From the NCBI GenBank assembly GCA_947164825.1, contig CAMUYE010000002.1, positions 1 to 60,474 of the forward strand: a DNA stretch of 60,474 bases. Reading direction: 5' to 3'. The position numbers and the translations under genes were made by a program. This document shows positions 43,701 through 49,926 of the stretch, one piece after another (the first letter of the stretch is position 1; every line of letters begins with the position of its first letter). The stretch comes from an uncultured Clostridia bacterium (lineage in GTDB: Bacteria; Bacillota; Clostridia; Oscillospirales; Oscillospiraceae). The notes under the pieces were generated by a model, which had not been told where the DNA came from, searched no databases, and worked only from the letters and a program-made list of their open reading frames with translations.

Positions 43701-45099
43701 CAACCTGGAGAAGGATACCGAATACGCGGCAGCTGGCGGCAGTGCTGATACGCATCAAACAAACGTCGGCGCCGACGAAATGCGTCCTTACCACGATATG
43801 TATGCGGTCTGGAGCTCTCACGTCTTCTACGTCTACCACTCCTCTAACGGCAAGCTGCAGGCCTTCGATCTGCCCATCAGCACCGCCGGCTCCGGATCCA
43901 TGATCGGTACCTTCAACATCACCAAGCTGGTTGAGCCCGGCTACCTCTACGGCGGCTACTACTCCACCTACGGCGGCGTCAACATGACCGAGCTGCAGAA
44001 GCAGACTCTCTCTGTCGGCTCCACCGGCTGGACTGCCGGAACACTGATCTCCCCCAACTGGAACGAGATTGCTGAGTTGAACACCGCCGACATCACGGCT
44101 GTCAACTTCGACAAGTATGACGGCAGTTCTTTGAAGAGCACGAAGAACAATAACGCCAGGTTCTGGACCAAGGCCGACGCCTACAACGTCGACGCTCTTC
44201 CGGAAGGCATGACCGTTGCCGACGTCAACGGCGAAACCATGAAGCCCAAGGCGGACACCATCTACTACCTGAAGGAAGTCCCCGACACCTATCTGCATTC
44301 CAAGTACGCCTTCGTTTACACGACAGACGGCGTCACTGTCCCGAATCCCGAGCCCGGCACGGACGGCGCCCTTAAGCTGGACCAGTTCTACTACCTGACT
44401 GCCGTGGACGATACCGCCTACAAGTCCGTGGGATTCCGCACCGGCAACGATTACACCGCCGCCGCTGCGCTGACCTCCTGGGAAAACAGCGCGACCCTGA
44501 CGCCCAAGTTTACTATCATCCAGAAGGAATGCGCGGCTCTGAATATTCCCGCAAGAACCGTGACGATCACACCGACGAGCTTTACCGGCCTGACCCGTGG
44601 TTATGTCGGCGTTCTCCGGGATGACTCCGTTGTTGCGACTGCCGGAACCAGGACGATGCTGCCCTCCTGGCTGACCCTGGACGGCGTCGTCGTCGGCAGC
44701 ACCGCCCCACTGAAAATCACCATTGAAACCAACAACGTGACTTCTACCAATGCCACCGTCCCGGCAGCGCCTAAGATGCTGTATGTGAATGTCAATGCGA
44801 TTGAATGGTGGACAAACGACGGTGCTGAGACTCGCGTTAAGTTCAGCAACAATCAATCTGATCCAAATGCTGGTGTCCAGGTTGAAACGACACAGGTCGG
44901 TACCTCAAAATATTACTGCTGTGCGGTTCCGGACGGATATCAATATGTCAGGTTGCAGCGTTATGTCAATGGAACCTTCCAAAACGAAAGTGTTTGGATT
45001 GATTTGAACGAGAACAGAAACTGCATCGAAACCTACTGGCCGCAGGAAAACAATAACCCTGCCAACGGTGGTGTCACCTGGAAGACCTACATTCCCTGA
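37768..45099 (+). CDS. Giant S-layer-homology surface protein with InlB-type repeats
   Basis: A 2443-aa secreted protein. Signal peptide about 1-29 (cleavage after VQA). Three SLH domains follow (about 31-75, 92-140, 152-200), which anchor to pyruvylated wall polymers. A ZU5-like region lies at about 222-355. Then come many Listeria-Bacteroides (InlB B-type) repeats with the GWYxDxxFxxxF and IYAKW patterns, for example near 590-630, 1090-1130 and 1180-1220, and MucBP-like stretches (TVTFKDGYTN, TVTFRYMNSSG) near 1710-1850. No LPXTG ends the protein, consistent with SLH anchoring. Likely an adhesin or envelope protein. The region 42050-42420 is more AT-rich than the rest. Confidence 0.93.
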   Translation: MTHKLTRLLALMLAVIMAFSMLLVPVQAASFTDVKDGAWYEAAVEYVTERGWMAGVSESSFAPNTDVTRGMMVTVLARIADVKTDNDTAAFADTAAGKWYTGAAAWAAENGIVAGVGNGKFAPNRAITRQDLCLMLYGYLNAMGIELKDTNIDRTFSDMDSVASYAREAVIYCLSRGLISGFEDGSFRPKNTATRAQLAQILMRLDLLIKGEEAPTDPMPAQSFDGEAGEDMSVSVNAPEGALPENTNMTVSRVTDEAALAAIAEKINGRVYAAADISFSKDGTELEPEKAVEVQISLDGLENLKNPTVYHVNADGSVERVSSELVSVNRDGSVKALRFYANSFSVYIIGEGSTTPLLTVEFRNKDNTIISLQALRISTLNNDAYVTGGKDYIYDPGVPAITATQSFEGWADKQNYSETDHGYSVEEINKLIKDNRQTYIDGNQDVTLTYYAKVYDVRYVVYHDQAGAVLMTQSYHIHEGNDVETVEINWPYVGFKGEQNFAGWVKEDKVDVAGDYPLYKDSLNTAEAPTGDVYKNGTTYSLNDTLQLYPYLNTGHWLVFDTYKDQDADSTSTSYIGPVFYEEGKNTVAPTKPTRTGYEFKGWYKDKQFTNRFIFGSPISEDTTIYAKWEAQGTTYHVVFWTQKITDTPTTLDADKEYDFFDSVLRTATTGDTVSIQTATSGTTADNRLGYNENGDDGRLGYYFLYNGTNTDTDSKTVKGDGSTTLNVYYDRKVITYNFYTDSSLSTLWTPTGGYVEAENGDYYYYNEMFETGYYLIGWPDGPLPSYQPVIGDTVYYYDSYNASSASSYPLPSYSDVTKYSATLVTTYGGSHTMSDSNDYVYYTANEDTWIWNAGSSASYPYRPLYYKYTAQESGYYPVGTGPDPDAAGTHNLSGGVGSNPISGIYGAQLTANEWPKSGSGYVWSCNVGSDVYDYPLGVTEFVPVLAEGEADKVEMNYYLKSDSGAIMKIFYVGQDLDGEDYSTVLLSGNNTVDSNGGNWYPNETILGYTVYGYRWSNLSDTWTECTTATAISLPTSATQISTRGDLYIAFKRNTHKFSFYSNNQEVTPDNIPAGTDLEAVPYGTELSAFMSAEPTNGPEGTYFDGWYADPAFDTPFDFNTSMPDNNIRIYAKWTVMRFRVVLDPTGGESGVNPSDITFPGNQATTFRVDYGELVQASSINNAQREGHTLLGWFLDKDYKTPFNFGNPVTDAIADMTYADADDADRRGSDPWNIDSDTNLPKTYDDADGAHDDVVGKVTIYAHWREDPDGVIGINVDYLANDKNNKTGKFSDNSTEWEDPNIYADQAMAFGQPASTPDDNTLQFLYWEILDKDGSTVVGKAYPGQLWKVDFKYAKEVTLNSGTAGGESTEDGLYTFEQYLSGVTAQDALQAEPQSEPTRAANTYKKVTTLTEGKQYLITYTSGSTAYIVGNSYYDTSYNDSPLGVRATVSSNTITGDYDQYLFGVDINSNGQYQFGSLNRLAYLGTRGTTRYVNFGSNNEYWEITSQGYLHNVEKDNTISNSHEYLEYYSNYNYFRGNSSGQVITFYELQEPEVTGETFDVTTELAVGNTYIIAIGDYAVGNQPLNSSSNDHFIKGVRGKANTSSFTLPAADVDTATWEIVSGDATNGFVFKNKGNGTYLGMSSDGQCYLAATTESLASHWTYDNGTELNNHVEEENNASGSTFFYYLSFAGSFLDFTTATYTGQNVKLYAASKSYTVTFKDGYTNTVIATQTVQEGEAANAPDAPDHSDVGMIFSGWDTDYSNVTADITVTAQYVDKSTLSYTVTFRYMNSSGEWVSESQTVQHGQAATEPNIPTPPTGYTFNSWDKKFNNITSNLTINAVYKQVATKKYTITLRAVYGLKTTEALTHINWYANNGGTANNGAGDCYAQTRVEINAPVAIPTPTTWTAGTWEYNTSSTGLPNPTGLSWPGHTFLGWARVDSITGSDQKAHPELATEADCWLIWHEDASVSGGGYYTVNLEKDTEYAAAGGSADTHQTNVGADEMRPYHDMYAVWSSHVFYVYHSSNGKLQAFDLPISTAGSGSMIGTFNITKLVEPGYLYGGYYSTYGGVNMTELQKQTLSVGSTGWTAGTLISPNWNEIAELNTADITAVNFDKYDGSSLKSTKNNNARFWTKADAYNVDALPEGMTVADVNGETMKPKADTIYYLKEVPDTYLHSKYAFVYTTDGVTVPNPEPGTDGALKLDQFYYLTAVDDTAYKSVGFRTGNDYTAAAALTSWENSATLTPKFTIIQKECAALNIPARTVTITPTSFTGLTRGYVGVLRDDSVVATAGTRTMLPSWLTLDGVVVGSTAPLKITIETNNVTSTNATVPAAPKMLYVNVNAIEWWTNDGAETRVKFSNNQSDPNAGVQVETTQVGTSKYYCCAVPDGYQYVRLQRYVNGTFQNESVWIDLNENRNCIETYWPQENNNPANGGVTWKTYIP

Positions 45100-45115
45100 T
45101 CAAAACTGAACAAGT

Positions 45116-45142
45116 CCGGCGGGGAGGATTCCTCCCCGCCGG
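45116..45142. terminator. GC-rich hairpin after the SLH gene
   Basis: CCGGCGGGGAGG pairs with CCTCCCCGCCGG around ATT. No T-run follows, so it may be an mRNA-stabilising hairpin or a weak terminator. Confidence 0.55.
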
Positions 45143-45172
45143 CGGAAAAGCCCGATTTGGAGCTTACGAACA

Positions 45173-45493
45173 ATGAAGAATTTTTTTACATTTTGTCTGC
45201 TGTTTGCCCTGGTCTGCGCCGTCCTCGCAGGTTGTACGCCGCCCGAGGCTGACAGCGAAACGGACGTCAGCCTGCCTTCTCTGGAGAATCAGACCGATTC
45301 TGCCGCGACACAGACTGACAACAGCAATGAAACTCTGAATTCCATCGCGGATTCCGAAGCGATGAACACAACAAGCGAAAGAACAGACGCTTCCTCCGAG
45401 GCCCCGGTGGTCTCCGAGGAGGATCCCGAGGCGGAATCCATGTCCGAGATCATCGTAGACGGCGGAGACGGCTTCGGAGTCGGCGGGAATTAA
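45173..45493 (+). CDS. Small acidic lipoprotein
   Basis: A 106-aa protein: signal peptide with lipobox LAGC (Cys near 23), then a low-complexity Ser/Thr/Glu/Asp tail with no hydrophobic core, ending IIVDGGDGFGVGGN. It looks like an unstructured surface tail rather than an enzyme. No family recognised. It lies 73 bp after the giant SLH gene. Confidence 0.75.
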   Translation: MKNFFTFCLLFALVCAVLAGCTPPEADSETDVSLPSLENQTDSAATQTDNSNETLNSIADSEAMNTTSERTDASSEAPVVSEEDPEAESMSEIIVDGGDGFGVGGN

Positions 45494-45509
45494 CAAGGAG
45501 GATATGAAT

Positions 45510-45776
45510 ATGAACTACGGTACAGAGTATTGGTTTTTAACGGAAAGTGATTACGCGGATCTTGTTAATGCCTGCCAGGCGGCAGGCGCCACGTACGCGC
45601 TGACGGCTTTTGGCACCGCTCATCATGTATCCGAGGGTGACTACAAAGGATATTACTTTGATATGGATGAGATTGACACCGAAGAGATGGAATGGCTCGG
45701 CGAAACTTTTATGTCCTTTGATCTGCGGGTTGTGAACCTGTCTGTTCAGGCCGGTTGGTCACCCGTCGTTCCCTGA
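45510..45776 (+). CDS. Small protein of unknown function, possible substrate of the adjacent cassette
   Basis: An 88-aa acidic protein starting MNYGTEYWFLTESDYADL and ending VNLSVQAGWSPVVP. I chose ATG 45510 because AAGGAGGAT sits 7 bp before it; ATG 45504 is too close. It has no signal peptide or transmembrane helix. It lies just upstream of a PqqD-like gene, so it could be a leader-type precursor or a partner protein, but no core motif proves this. Confidence 0.6.
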   Translation: MNYGTEYWFLTESDYADLVNACQAAGATYALTAFGTAHHVSEGDYKGYYFDMDEIDTEEMEWLGETFMSFDLRVVNLSVQAGWSPVVP

Positions 45777-45825
45777 ACCGGGATCGAAGCGTGAAGCTTG
45801 ACGGACTTCTGAGGTGGAACTGCAG

Positions 45826-46119
45826 ATGAACTACCAACCGCGCCCGGGCATCGTTAAGACAACGCTTTGCGGAATGCAGGTGTTGATCCCAAGCCGTGAG
45901 GCGTCTGCCTACTGCGGCTCGATCCAAAGATTGCCGCTGATTTGGTCGGTCGCCTGGGAAGCCTTTAGCAATGGTATGACAGTGGAGAACTTTATTCCGA
46001 TCTATGCGGCGTTCACCAAAAAAGGGACGGAGGCATGCAGGGAGAATCTGGAGCTCTTCTGCCGGACAATGGTGGAACGGGGCTTTATGCTGGAAGTCCC
46101 TGAGGAAGCAGAAGCATAA
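45826..46119 (+). CDS. PqqD family protein, copy 1
   Basis: A 97-aa PqqD-like (RiPP recognition element type) protein starting MNYQPRPGIVKTTLCGMQVLIPSREA, with ENFIPIYAAFTKKGTEACRENLELF and VERGFMLEV at the end. The winged-helix fold of this family binds leader peptides of ribosomal peptide substrates. It is a paralogue of the gene at 47291 (both begin MNYxxRPGIV and share VLIPSR). Start at ATG 45826 behind GAGGTGG. Confidence 0.8.
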   Translation: MNYQPRPGIVKTTLCGMQVLIPSREASAYCGSIQRLPLIWSVAWEAFSNGMTVENFIPIYAAFTKKGTEACRENLELFCRTMVERGFMLEVPEEAEA

Positions 46120-46252
46120 AGCTTTTACGTATTTCGGTTGAGAAGCTTTCGCATTCTCTTTAGATTTGAATCCCATATAGGATTTCTATAACCTTATACA
46201 GGATAAGTTTGCCCTCCTTGCGCAAATGATCTTTGCTGCGAGAGACGGAATT

Positions 46253-46295
46253 GCAAGCCCGTCAAAACTCCGTTCAGTCGGGTTGACGGGCTTGC
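46253..46295 (+). terminator. Rho-independent terminator-like hairpin
   Basis: GCAAGCCCGTCAA and TTGACGGGCTTGC form a 13-bp stem, followed by a weak T-rich stretch. Confidence 0.7.
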
Positions 46296-46331
46296 CTCTG
46301 TTTCGTACGTTTTTGATATTTTACTTGCGGA

Positions 46332-46360
46332 GTGACAGCTTAGCCTGATAGCTCTATGAT
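46332..46360 (+). promoter_or_regulatory. Promoter very close to the kinase start
   Basis: GTGACA at 46332-46337 and TATGAT at 46355-46360, spaced 17 bp. The ATG at 46370 is only 9 bp after the -10 box and no ribosome binding site is seen, so a leaderless mRNA is possible. Confidence 0.55.
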
Positions 46361-46369
46361 AATTTCAAT

Positions 46370-47263
46370 ATGAAACACTTAATTGACGTTACCTTTGCAG
46401 GGCTGACCTTCCCCTGCGCACTGCGCTATCCTGAGACAGCCAGATATTTCCCGGCGCCGGACCCCGCCGCGTCCCGCGTCGAGGGCGAATCTGTTTGCCT
46501 GACTGAAAAAGACTGGCAATTTTATCTGGACACCGACATGGAGGACTGCGCTCACACCGAATTCAGCCTTCTCACCGCGGCCTTTTCTGACGCTCTCATG
46601 GATCACGACAGAATGATCCTTCATTCTGTGGCCCTCCGTTGGCGGGACAAGGCATATCTGATTGCCGCACGGAGCGGTGCGGGAAAGTCGACGCAGGCTC
46701 GCTGCCTGCAGGAGCTCCGTCCCGGAGAGTTTGGAATTATTTGCGGCGACCGTCCGATCCTCGAATTCCGTCATTCTGAGCGCAGCGAAGAATCCGTTCC
46801 CATCCCTGTAGCGGCGCACAGTGTGCGCCACGCGGCCATCGCATGTCATTCTGAGCGGAGCGAAGAATCCGCATCCCCGTCCTGTAGCGCGGGCAACCTG
46901 CCCGCCCGTTCCCCCGTCCCCAAGCCTTCCCCCCTGGGGAAGGTGTCGCCGCAGGCGACGGATGAGGTAATCGTCCACCCCTCCCCCTGGAACGGCAAGG
47001 AAAACTGGTACGGCGCGGAAGCCGCGCCTCTGGCGGGTTTGATTCTCCTGGAGCGCGGCGACGAAAACCGCCTTGCCGCCCTCTCTCCTCGGGAGGCTGC
47101 TATCCGTACGTATGCCCAACTCATCCAGCTTTGCAGCGATTCTGCCAAAATCAAGAAAGCTGCCGAGCTGACAACCCGTTTGTTGAACAGCGTCCCGATC
47201 TGGCAGCTCACGACCTTCCAGGTTCCGGACTCCACAAAGCTGCTGCTGGAGTCGGTTTTCTGA
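46370..47263 (+). CDS. HprK-like kinase of a PqqD/nucleotidyltransferase cassette
   Basis: A 297-aa protein. The P-loop AARSGAGKSTQARCL near residue 101 and the IICGDRPILEF segment near 124 match HprK-related serine kinases that, in lasso peptide clusters, phosphorylate peptide substrates. After GDRPILEF an extra stretch of about 66 residues (RHSERSEES... to ...PQATDE) is written entirely by dispersed repeats, after which the family sequence resumes with HPSPWNGKENWYG. The insert keeps the frame, but it lies beside the active site and may inactivate the enzyme or form a loop. No HTH or regulatory domain of true HprK is present. Confidence 0.82.
   Translation: MKHLIDVTFAGLTFPCALRYPETARYFPAPDPAASRVEGESVCLTEKDWQFYLDTDMEDCAHTEFSLLTAAFSDALMDHDRMILHSVALRWRDKAYLIAARSGAGKSTQARCLQELRPGEFGIICGDRPILEFRHSERSEESVPIPVAAHSVRHAAIACHSERSEESASPSCSAGNLPARSPVPKPSPLGKVSPQATDEVIVHPSPWNGKENWYGAEAAPLAGLILLERGDENRLAALSPREAAIRTYAQLIQLCSDSAKIKKAAELTTRLLNSVPIWQLTTFQVPDSTKLLLESVF
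46771..46968. repeat. Stack of four dispersed repeat families inside the kinase gene
   Basis: TCATTCTGAGCG...GAAGAATCC at 46771-46795 and again at 46846-46870; a GTAG palindrome at 46808-46831; a second GTAG element (GGGCAACCTGCCCGCCC) at 46884-46909; and CCTTCCCCC...GACGGATGAGG at 46924-46968. Together they are about 198 bp, a multiple of three. Confidence 0.85.
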
Positions 47264-47290
47264 CATTCTGCCATGAAAGATGGTGCAACT

Positions 47291-47596
47291 ATGAACTATA
47301 CAGCCCGTCCCGGGATCGTCACCGCCCAGCTGTGCGGCATGAACGTCCTGATCCCATCCCGGATTACCGGCGACGCCTGCAAGACGATCCTTCCCCTGAC
47401 TCTGATGGGCGCCATCGTGTGGACCGGCATCCAGAAGGATTATCCCATCGAAAAGGTTCTGGAGGCCTTCCGAATCTTTTCCAAAAAGCCCGATGAGGAG
47501 TTCATCGAAAAAATCGATTCTTTCTGTGAAAAGCTCTATCAAAAAGGATTCATCATTCCAAAAGAAGCTCCTACCGTAGAGGTGAGCCCATCATGA
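47291..47596 (+). CDS. PqqD family protein, copy 2
   Basis: A 101-aa PqqD-like protein (MNYTARPGIVTAQLCGMNVLIPSR, VLEAFRIFSKKPDEEFIEKID, KLYQKGFIIPKE). It lies 27 bp after the kinase gene and overlaps the nucleotidyltransferase gene by 4 bp, so it is translationally coupled to it. I start at 47291 by alignment with copy 1; 47273 is an alternative. Confidence 0.82.
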   Translation: MNYTARPGIVTAQLCGMNVLIPSRITGDACKTILPLTLMGAIVWTGIQKDYPIEKVLEAFRIFSKKPDEEFIEKIDSFCEKLYQKGFIIPKEAPTVEVSPS

Positions 47597-48996
47597 AGCG
47601 GACAGAGGAGTTCCTTTTAGAGTTGCTTCGTGCCGGCCTTCACACCGAAAAACCTGCCGATCCGGCACTGAACCCGGAGGAATGGAAAGAGCTGCTGCGT
47701 CTCGCGGAGGCCCACAAGCTGCTGCCGCTGATCCTCGACGCCGCCTGGTCTCTGCCCTCCTGCCGCGCAGCCCTCCGACAAAGCCTTCCCCCTGGGGGGA
47801 AGGTGTCACGGCCGGAGGCCGTGACGGATGAGGGGGCGGAACGACAAGCAGCGGTATCGACCAACGGCAGCAAGTGCGGAGAGCCGCCTCATCCGTCCTC
47901 CGGCTTCCGTGAGACGCCGGAGTCCACCTTCCCCTCACGGGGAAGGCTTAACAGGGAGTACCCTGACTGGAAAACCGCCGCCTTGGCCCAAGTCTCCCGG
48001 CAGGCCATCCAGGAGAACGAATTTCTGAATCTGATTCTGGCGCTCCGGGAGCGCGGGCTGGAGCCTGTCGTGGTGAAAGGCGCGGTCTGCCGCGCGCTAT
48101 ATCCCAAGCCCCTGCTCCGCCCCTCTGTAGACGACGATCTCCTGATCCCCGCAGATCAGGCTCCCGCCTTCCACGCCGCTCTGCTGGAGCTGGGCCTGAC
48201 CGCCGACGACCCCGCAGCGGATCCCGAGAAGGCCTGGGAGCTGAGCTACCACAAGCCAAACAGCCCCCTCTATATCGAGCTGCACAAGTGCCTGTTCGAT
48301 CCGGATTCCGAGGTTTTCCGGAGCTTCAACGAGCCCTTCGACGGCGCTCTGGACCGAACGGTCCCGGTGCAGATCCAGGACGTGACGCTCCGCACCCTTG
48401 CTCCGACGGATCATTTGCTGTTTCTGATCCTCCACGCCTTCAAGCACTTTCTGCACAGCGGCTTCGGCCTGCGGATCGTGTCAGACGTCTGCCTCTATTC
48501 CCGGCAGCACGCAGAGCAGATCGACTTTGCAAGAATTGTCGCCGTCTGTGCGGCCCGGCGCTGCGATCGTTTTACAGCAGCGCTGTACCGGATCGGGGAG
48601 AAGCAGCTCGGGATTCCTGCGCCTGCTCCGTTCGCTGCTATCGAGACGGACGAAACCGCTTTGCTGGAGGACGTGCTCGCCGCCGGACTGGTAGGCGCGG
48701 AGATCGATCGGCTCCACAGCGCGAACATCACGCTCGGCGCCGTGTCCGACCAGAACACGGGCCGAAGCAGCGGCGGCGGCCTGCGGAAGAGCCTCTTTCC
48801 GTCGGCAAAGCAGCTTGCGGGCCGTTATCCCTGGCTGGAGAAGCGCCCCTGGCTCCTGCCCGCCGCCTGGGCCGCCCGCGTCGCGAGCTATCTGAAGAAC
48901 CGCGGCAAATACGGCGCCGAGAACCCCACGGCATCCCTCCGCATCGGCAAGGAGCGCGTGGAGCTGTTGAAAAGCTACGGCGTCATTGATAATTGA
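47593..48996 (+). CDS. Nucleotidyltransferase family protein (NTP_transf_5-like)
   Basis: A 467-aa protein. The core VVKGAVCRALYPKPLLRPSVDDDLLIPA near residues 158-185 has the DDD metal motif of the uncharacterised nucleotidyltransferase family often linked to HprK-like kinases in peptide clusters; YIELHKCLFDP near 226 and HLLFLILHAFKHFLHSGFGLRIVSDVCLYSR near 275 fit the same family. Residues about 64-120 are an insert of about 57 aa written by an inverted-repeat element (47781-47949). The insert is N-terminal to the catalytic core, so activity may survive. The C-terminus (LLKSYGVIDN) is intact. Confidence 0.82.
   Translation: MKRTEEFLLELLRAGLHTEKPADPALNPEEWKELLRLAEAHKLLPLILDAAWSLPSCRAALRQSLPPGGKVSRPEAVTDEGAERQAAVSTNGSKCGEPPHPSSGFRETPESTFPSRGRLNREYPDWKTAALAQVSRQAIQENEFLNLILALRERGLEPVVVKGAVCRALYPKPLLRPSVDDDLLIPADQAPAFHAALLELGLTADDPAADPEKAWELSYHKPNSPLYIELHKCLFDPDSEVFRSFNEPFDGALDRTVPVQIQDVTLRTLAPTDHLLFLILHAFKHFLHSGFGLRIVSDVCLYSRQHAEQIDFARIVAVCAARRCDRFTAALYRIGEKQLGIPAPAPFAAIETDETALLEDVLAAGLVGAEIDRLHSANITLGAVSDQNTGRSSGGGLRKSLFPSAKQLAGRYPWLEKRPWLLPAAWAARVASYLKNRGKYGAENPTASLRIGKERVELLKSYGVIDN
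47781..47949. repeat. Inverted-repeat element inside the nucleotidyltransferase gene
   Basis: AAGCCTTCCCCCTGG (47781) faces CACGGGGAAGGCTT (ending 47949); inside, GACGGATGAGG faces CCTCATCCGTC, and GGCCGGAGGCC forms a small palindrome. The left half is the same family as 46924-46968 in the kinase gene. Confidence 0.85.
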
Positions 48997-49011
48997 TGGC
49001 GCTTCCGTACC

Positions 49012-49048
49012 AAGAACCCACAGGGAATCTGCTTCCCTGTGGGTTCTT
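49012..49048. terminator. Terminator hairpin after the cassette
   Basis: Perfect 16-bp arms, AAGAACCCACAGGGAA and TTCCCTGTGGGTTCTT. Degenerate ~26-bp repeats of its right arm continue to about 49158. Confidence 0.75.
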
Positions 49049-49216
49049 CGGGTATTGATGTTCCTGTGTGTTCTCGGAAAGCTGCTTTCCTGTGGATTTT
49101 TTGAAGCTGTTTTGCTGTGGGCTTTGGGAAATCTGTTGCTTCATGGGGTTTCCGCTTGACCCCTGCCGCTTCTTGTGGTAAAATCCAGTCGATACATCCG
49201 CATAGGAGGAACAGCT

Positions 49217-49822
49217 TTGAAGATCCTGTTGATCTCCGACCAGGAGGATCCCTTTCTCTGGGATTATTATAAACCCGGCCGCTTGGCGCCTTACGATCTG
49301 ATCCTCTCTGCCGGGGATCTGAAGCCCAGTTACCTGCGCTTCCTGGTGACGATGGCCCGGGCGCCTCTGTTCTACGTCCACGGCAACCATGACGTCTGCT
49401 ACGAGACCGACGTTCCCGAGGGCTGCGACTGCGTGGACGGCCGCTTTACGGTCTGTCAGGGCCTGCGCATCCTGGCGTTCGGCGGCTGTATGTGGTACAA
49501 CGGCAAGCCCTTTCAGTATACGGAAAAACAAATGGAACGTCAGATCCGCAAGACCCGCCGCGCCGTCAGAAGAGCCGGCGGCGTGGATATCATCCTGACC
49601 CATGCCCCGCCCCGGGGCTTTGGAGACGGAGACGATCCGGCGCACCGCGGCTTTGAATGCTTCACACACTTGATCGAGGAGTACCACCCGAAATATTTCA
49701 TCCACGGTCATCAGCACCTGAATTACAGTTCCTTCTCCAAGCGAATCCATCAATGCGGCGAAACCACTATCGTCAACGCCTGCGGCCGCTATGAGCTGGA
49801 AGTAACACTTGCGAGACCATAA
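49217..49822 (+). CDS. Metallophosphoesterase
   Basis: A 201-aa calcineurin-type phosphoesterase starting with TTG at 49217 behind AGGAGGA. Visible metal motifs are LSAGDLKP near 36, YVHGNHD near 57, LTHAPPRG near 131 and IHGHQH near 168. The usual N-terminal DXH is replaced by SDQED, as in some clostridial relatives, so one metal site may be altered. Substrate unknown. The gene end is part of a hairpin that precedes the arcA promoter. Confidence 0.88.
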   Translation: MKILLISDQEDPFLWDYYKPGRLAPYDLILSAGDLKPSYLRFLVTMARAPLFYVHGNHDVCYETDVPEGCDCVDGRFTVCQGLRILAFGGCMWYNGKPFQYTEKQMERQIRKTRRAVRRAGGVDIILTHAPPRGFGDGDDPAHRGFECFTHLIEEYHPKYFIHGHQHLNYSSFSKRIHQCGETTIVNACGRYELEVTLARP

Positions 49823-49845
49823 GCAAAGCTTATGTTCTCGCAAGT
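49807..49845 (+). terminator. Hairpin overlapping the phosphoesterase stop
   Basis: ACTTGCGAGA...CATAAGC faces GCTTATG...TCTCGCAAGT with one mismatch and an AAA loop; the stop codon lies within the stem. Confidence 0.65.
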
Positions 49846-49854
49846 TGTTCAATA

Positions 49855-49883
49855 TTGACAAAAACGAGCTTTGGGAATATAAT
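49855..49883 (+). promoter_or_regulatory. Consensus promoter of arcA
   Basis: TTGACA at 49855-49860 and TATAAT at 49878-49883, spaced 17 bp: a perfect sigma-A consensus. Confidence 0.9.
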
Positions 49884-49926
49884 AGTAGCTGTGAAAAAAC
49901 GGCCATGAACGGCAAAGGAGCTTCTT

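Noticed and set aside
42088-44856. Long minus-strand frame inside the SLH gene
   Set aside because: Antisense shadow with no start signals or motifs.
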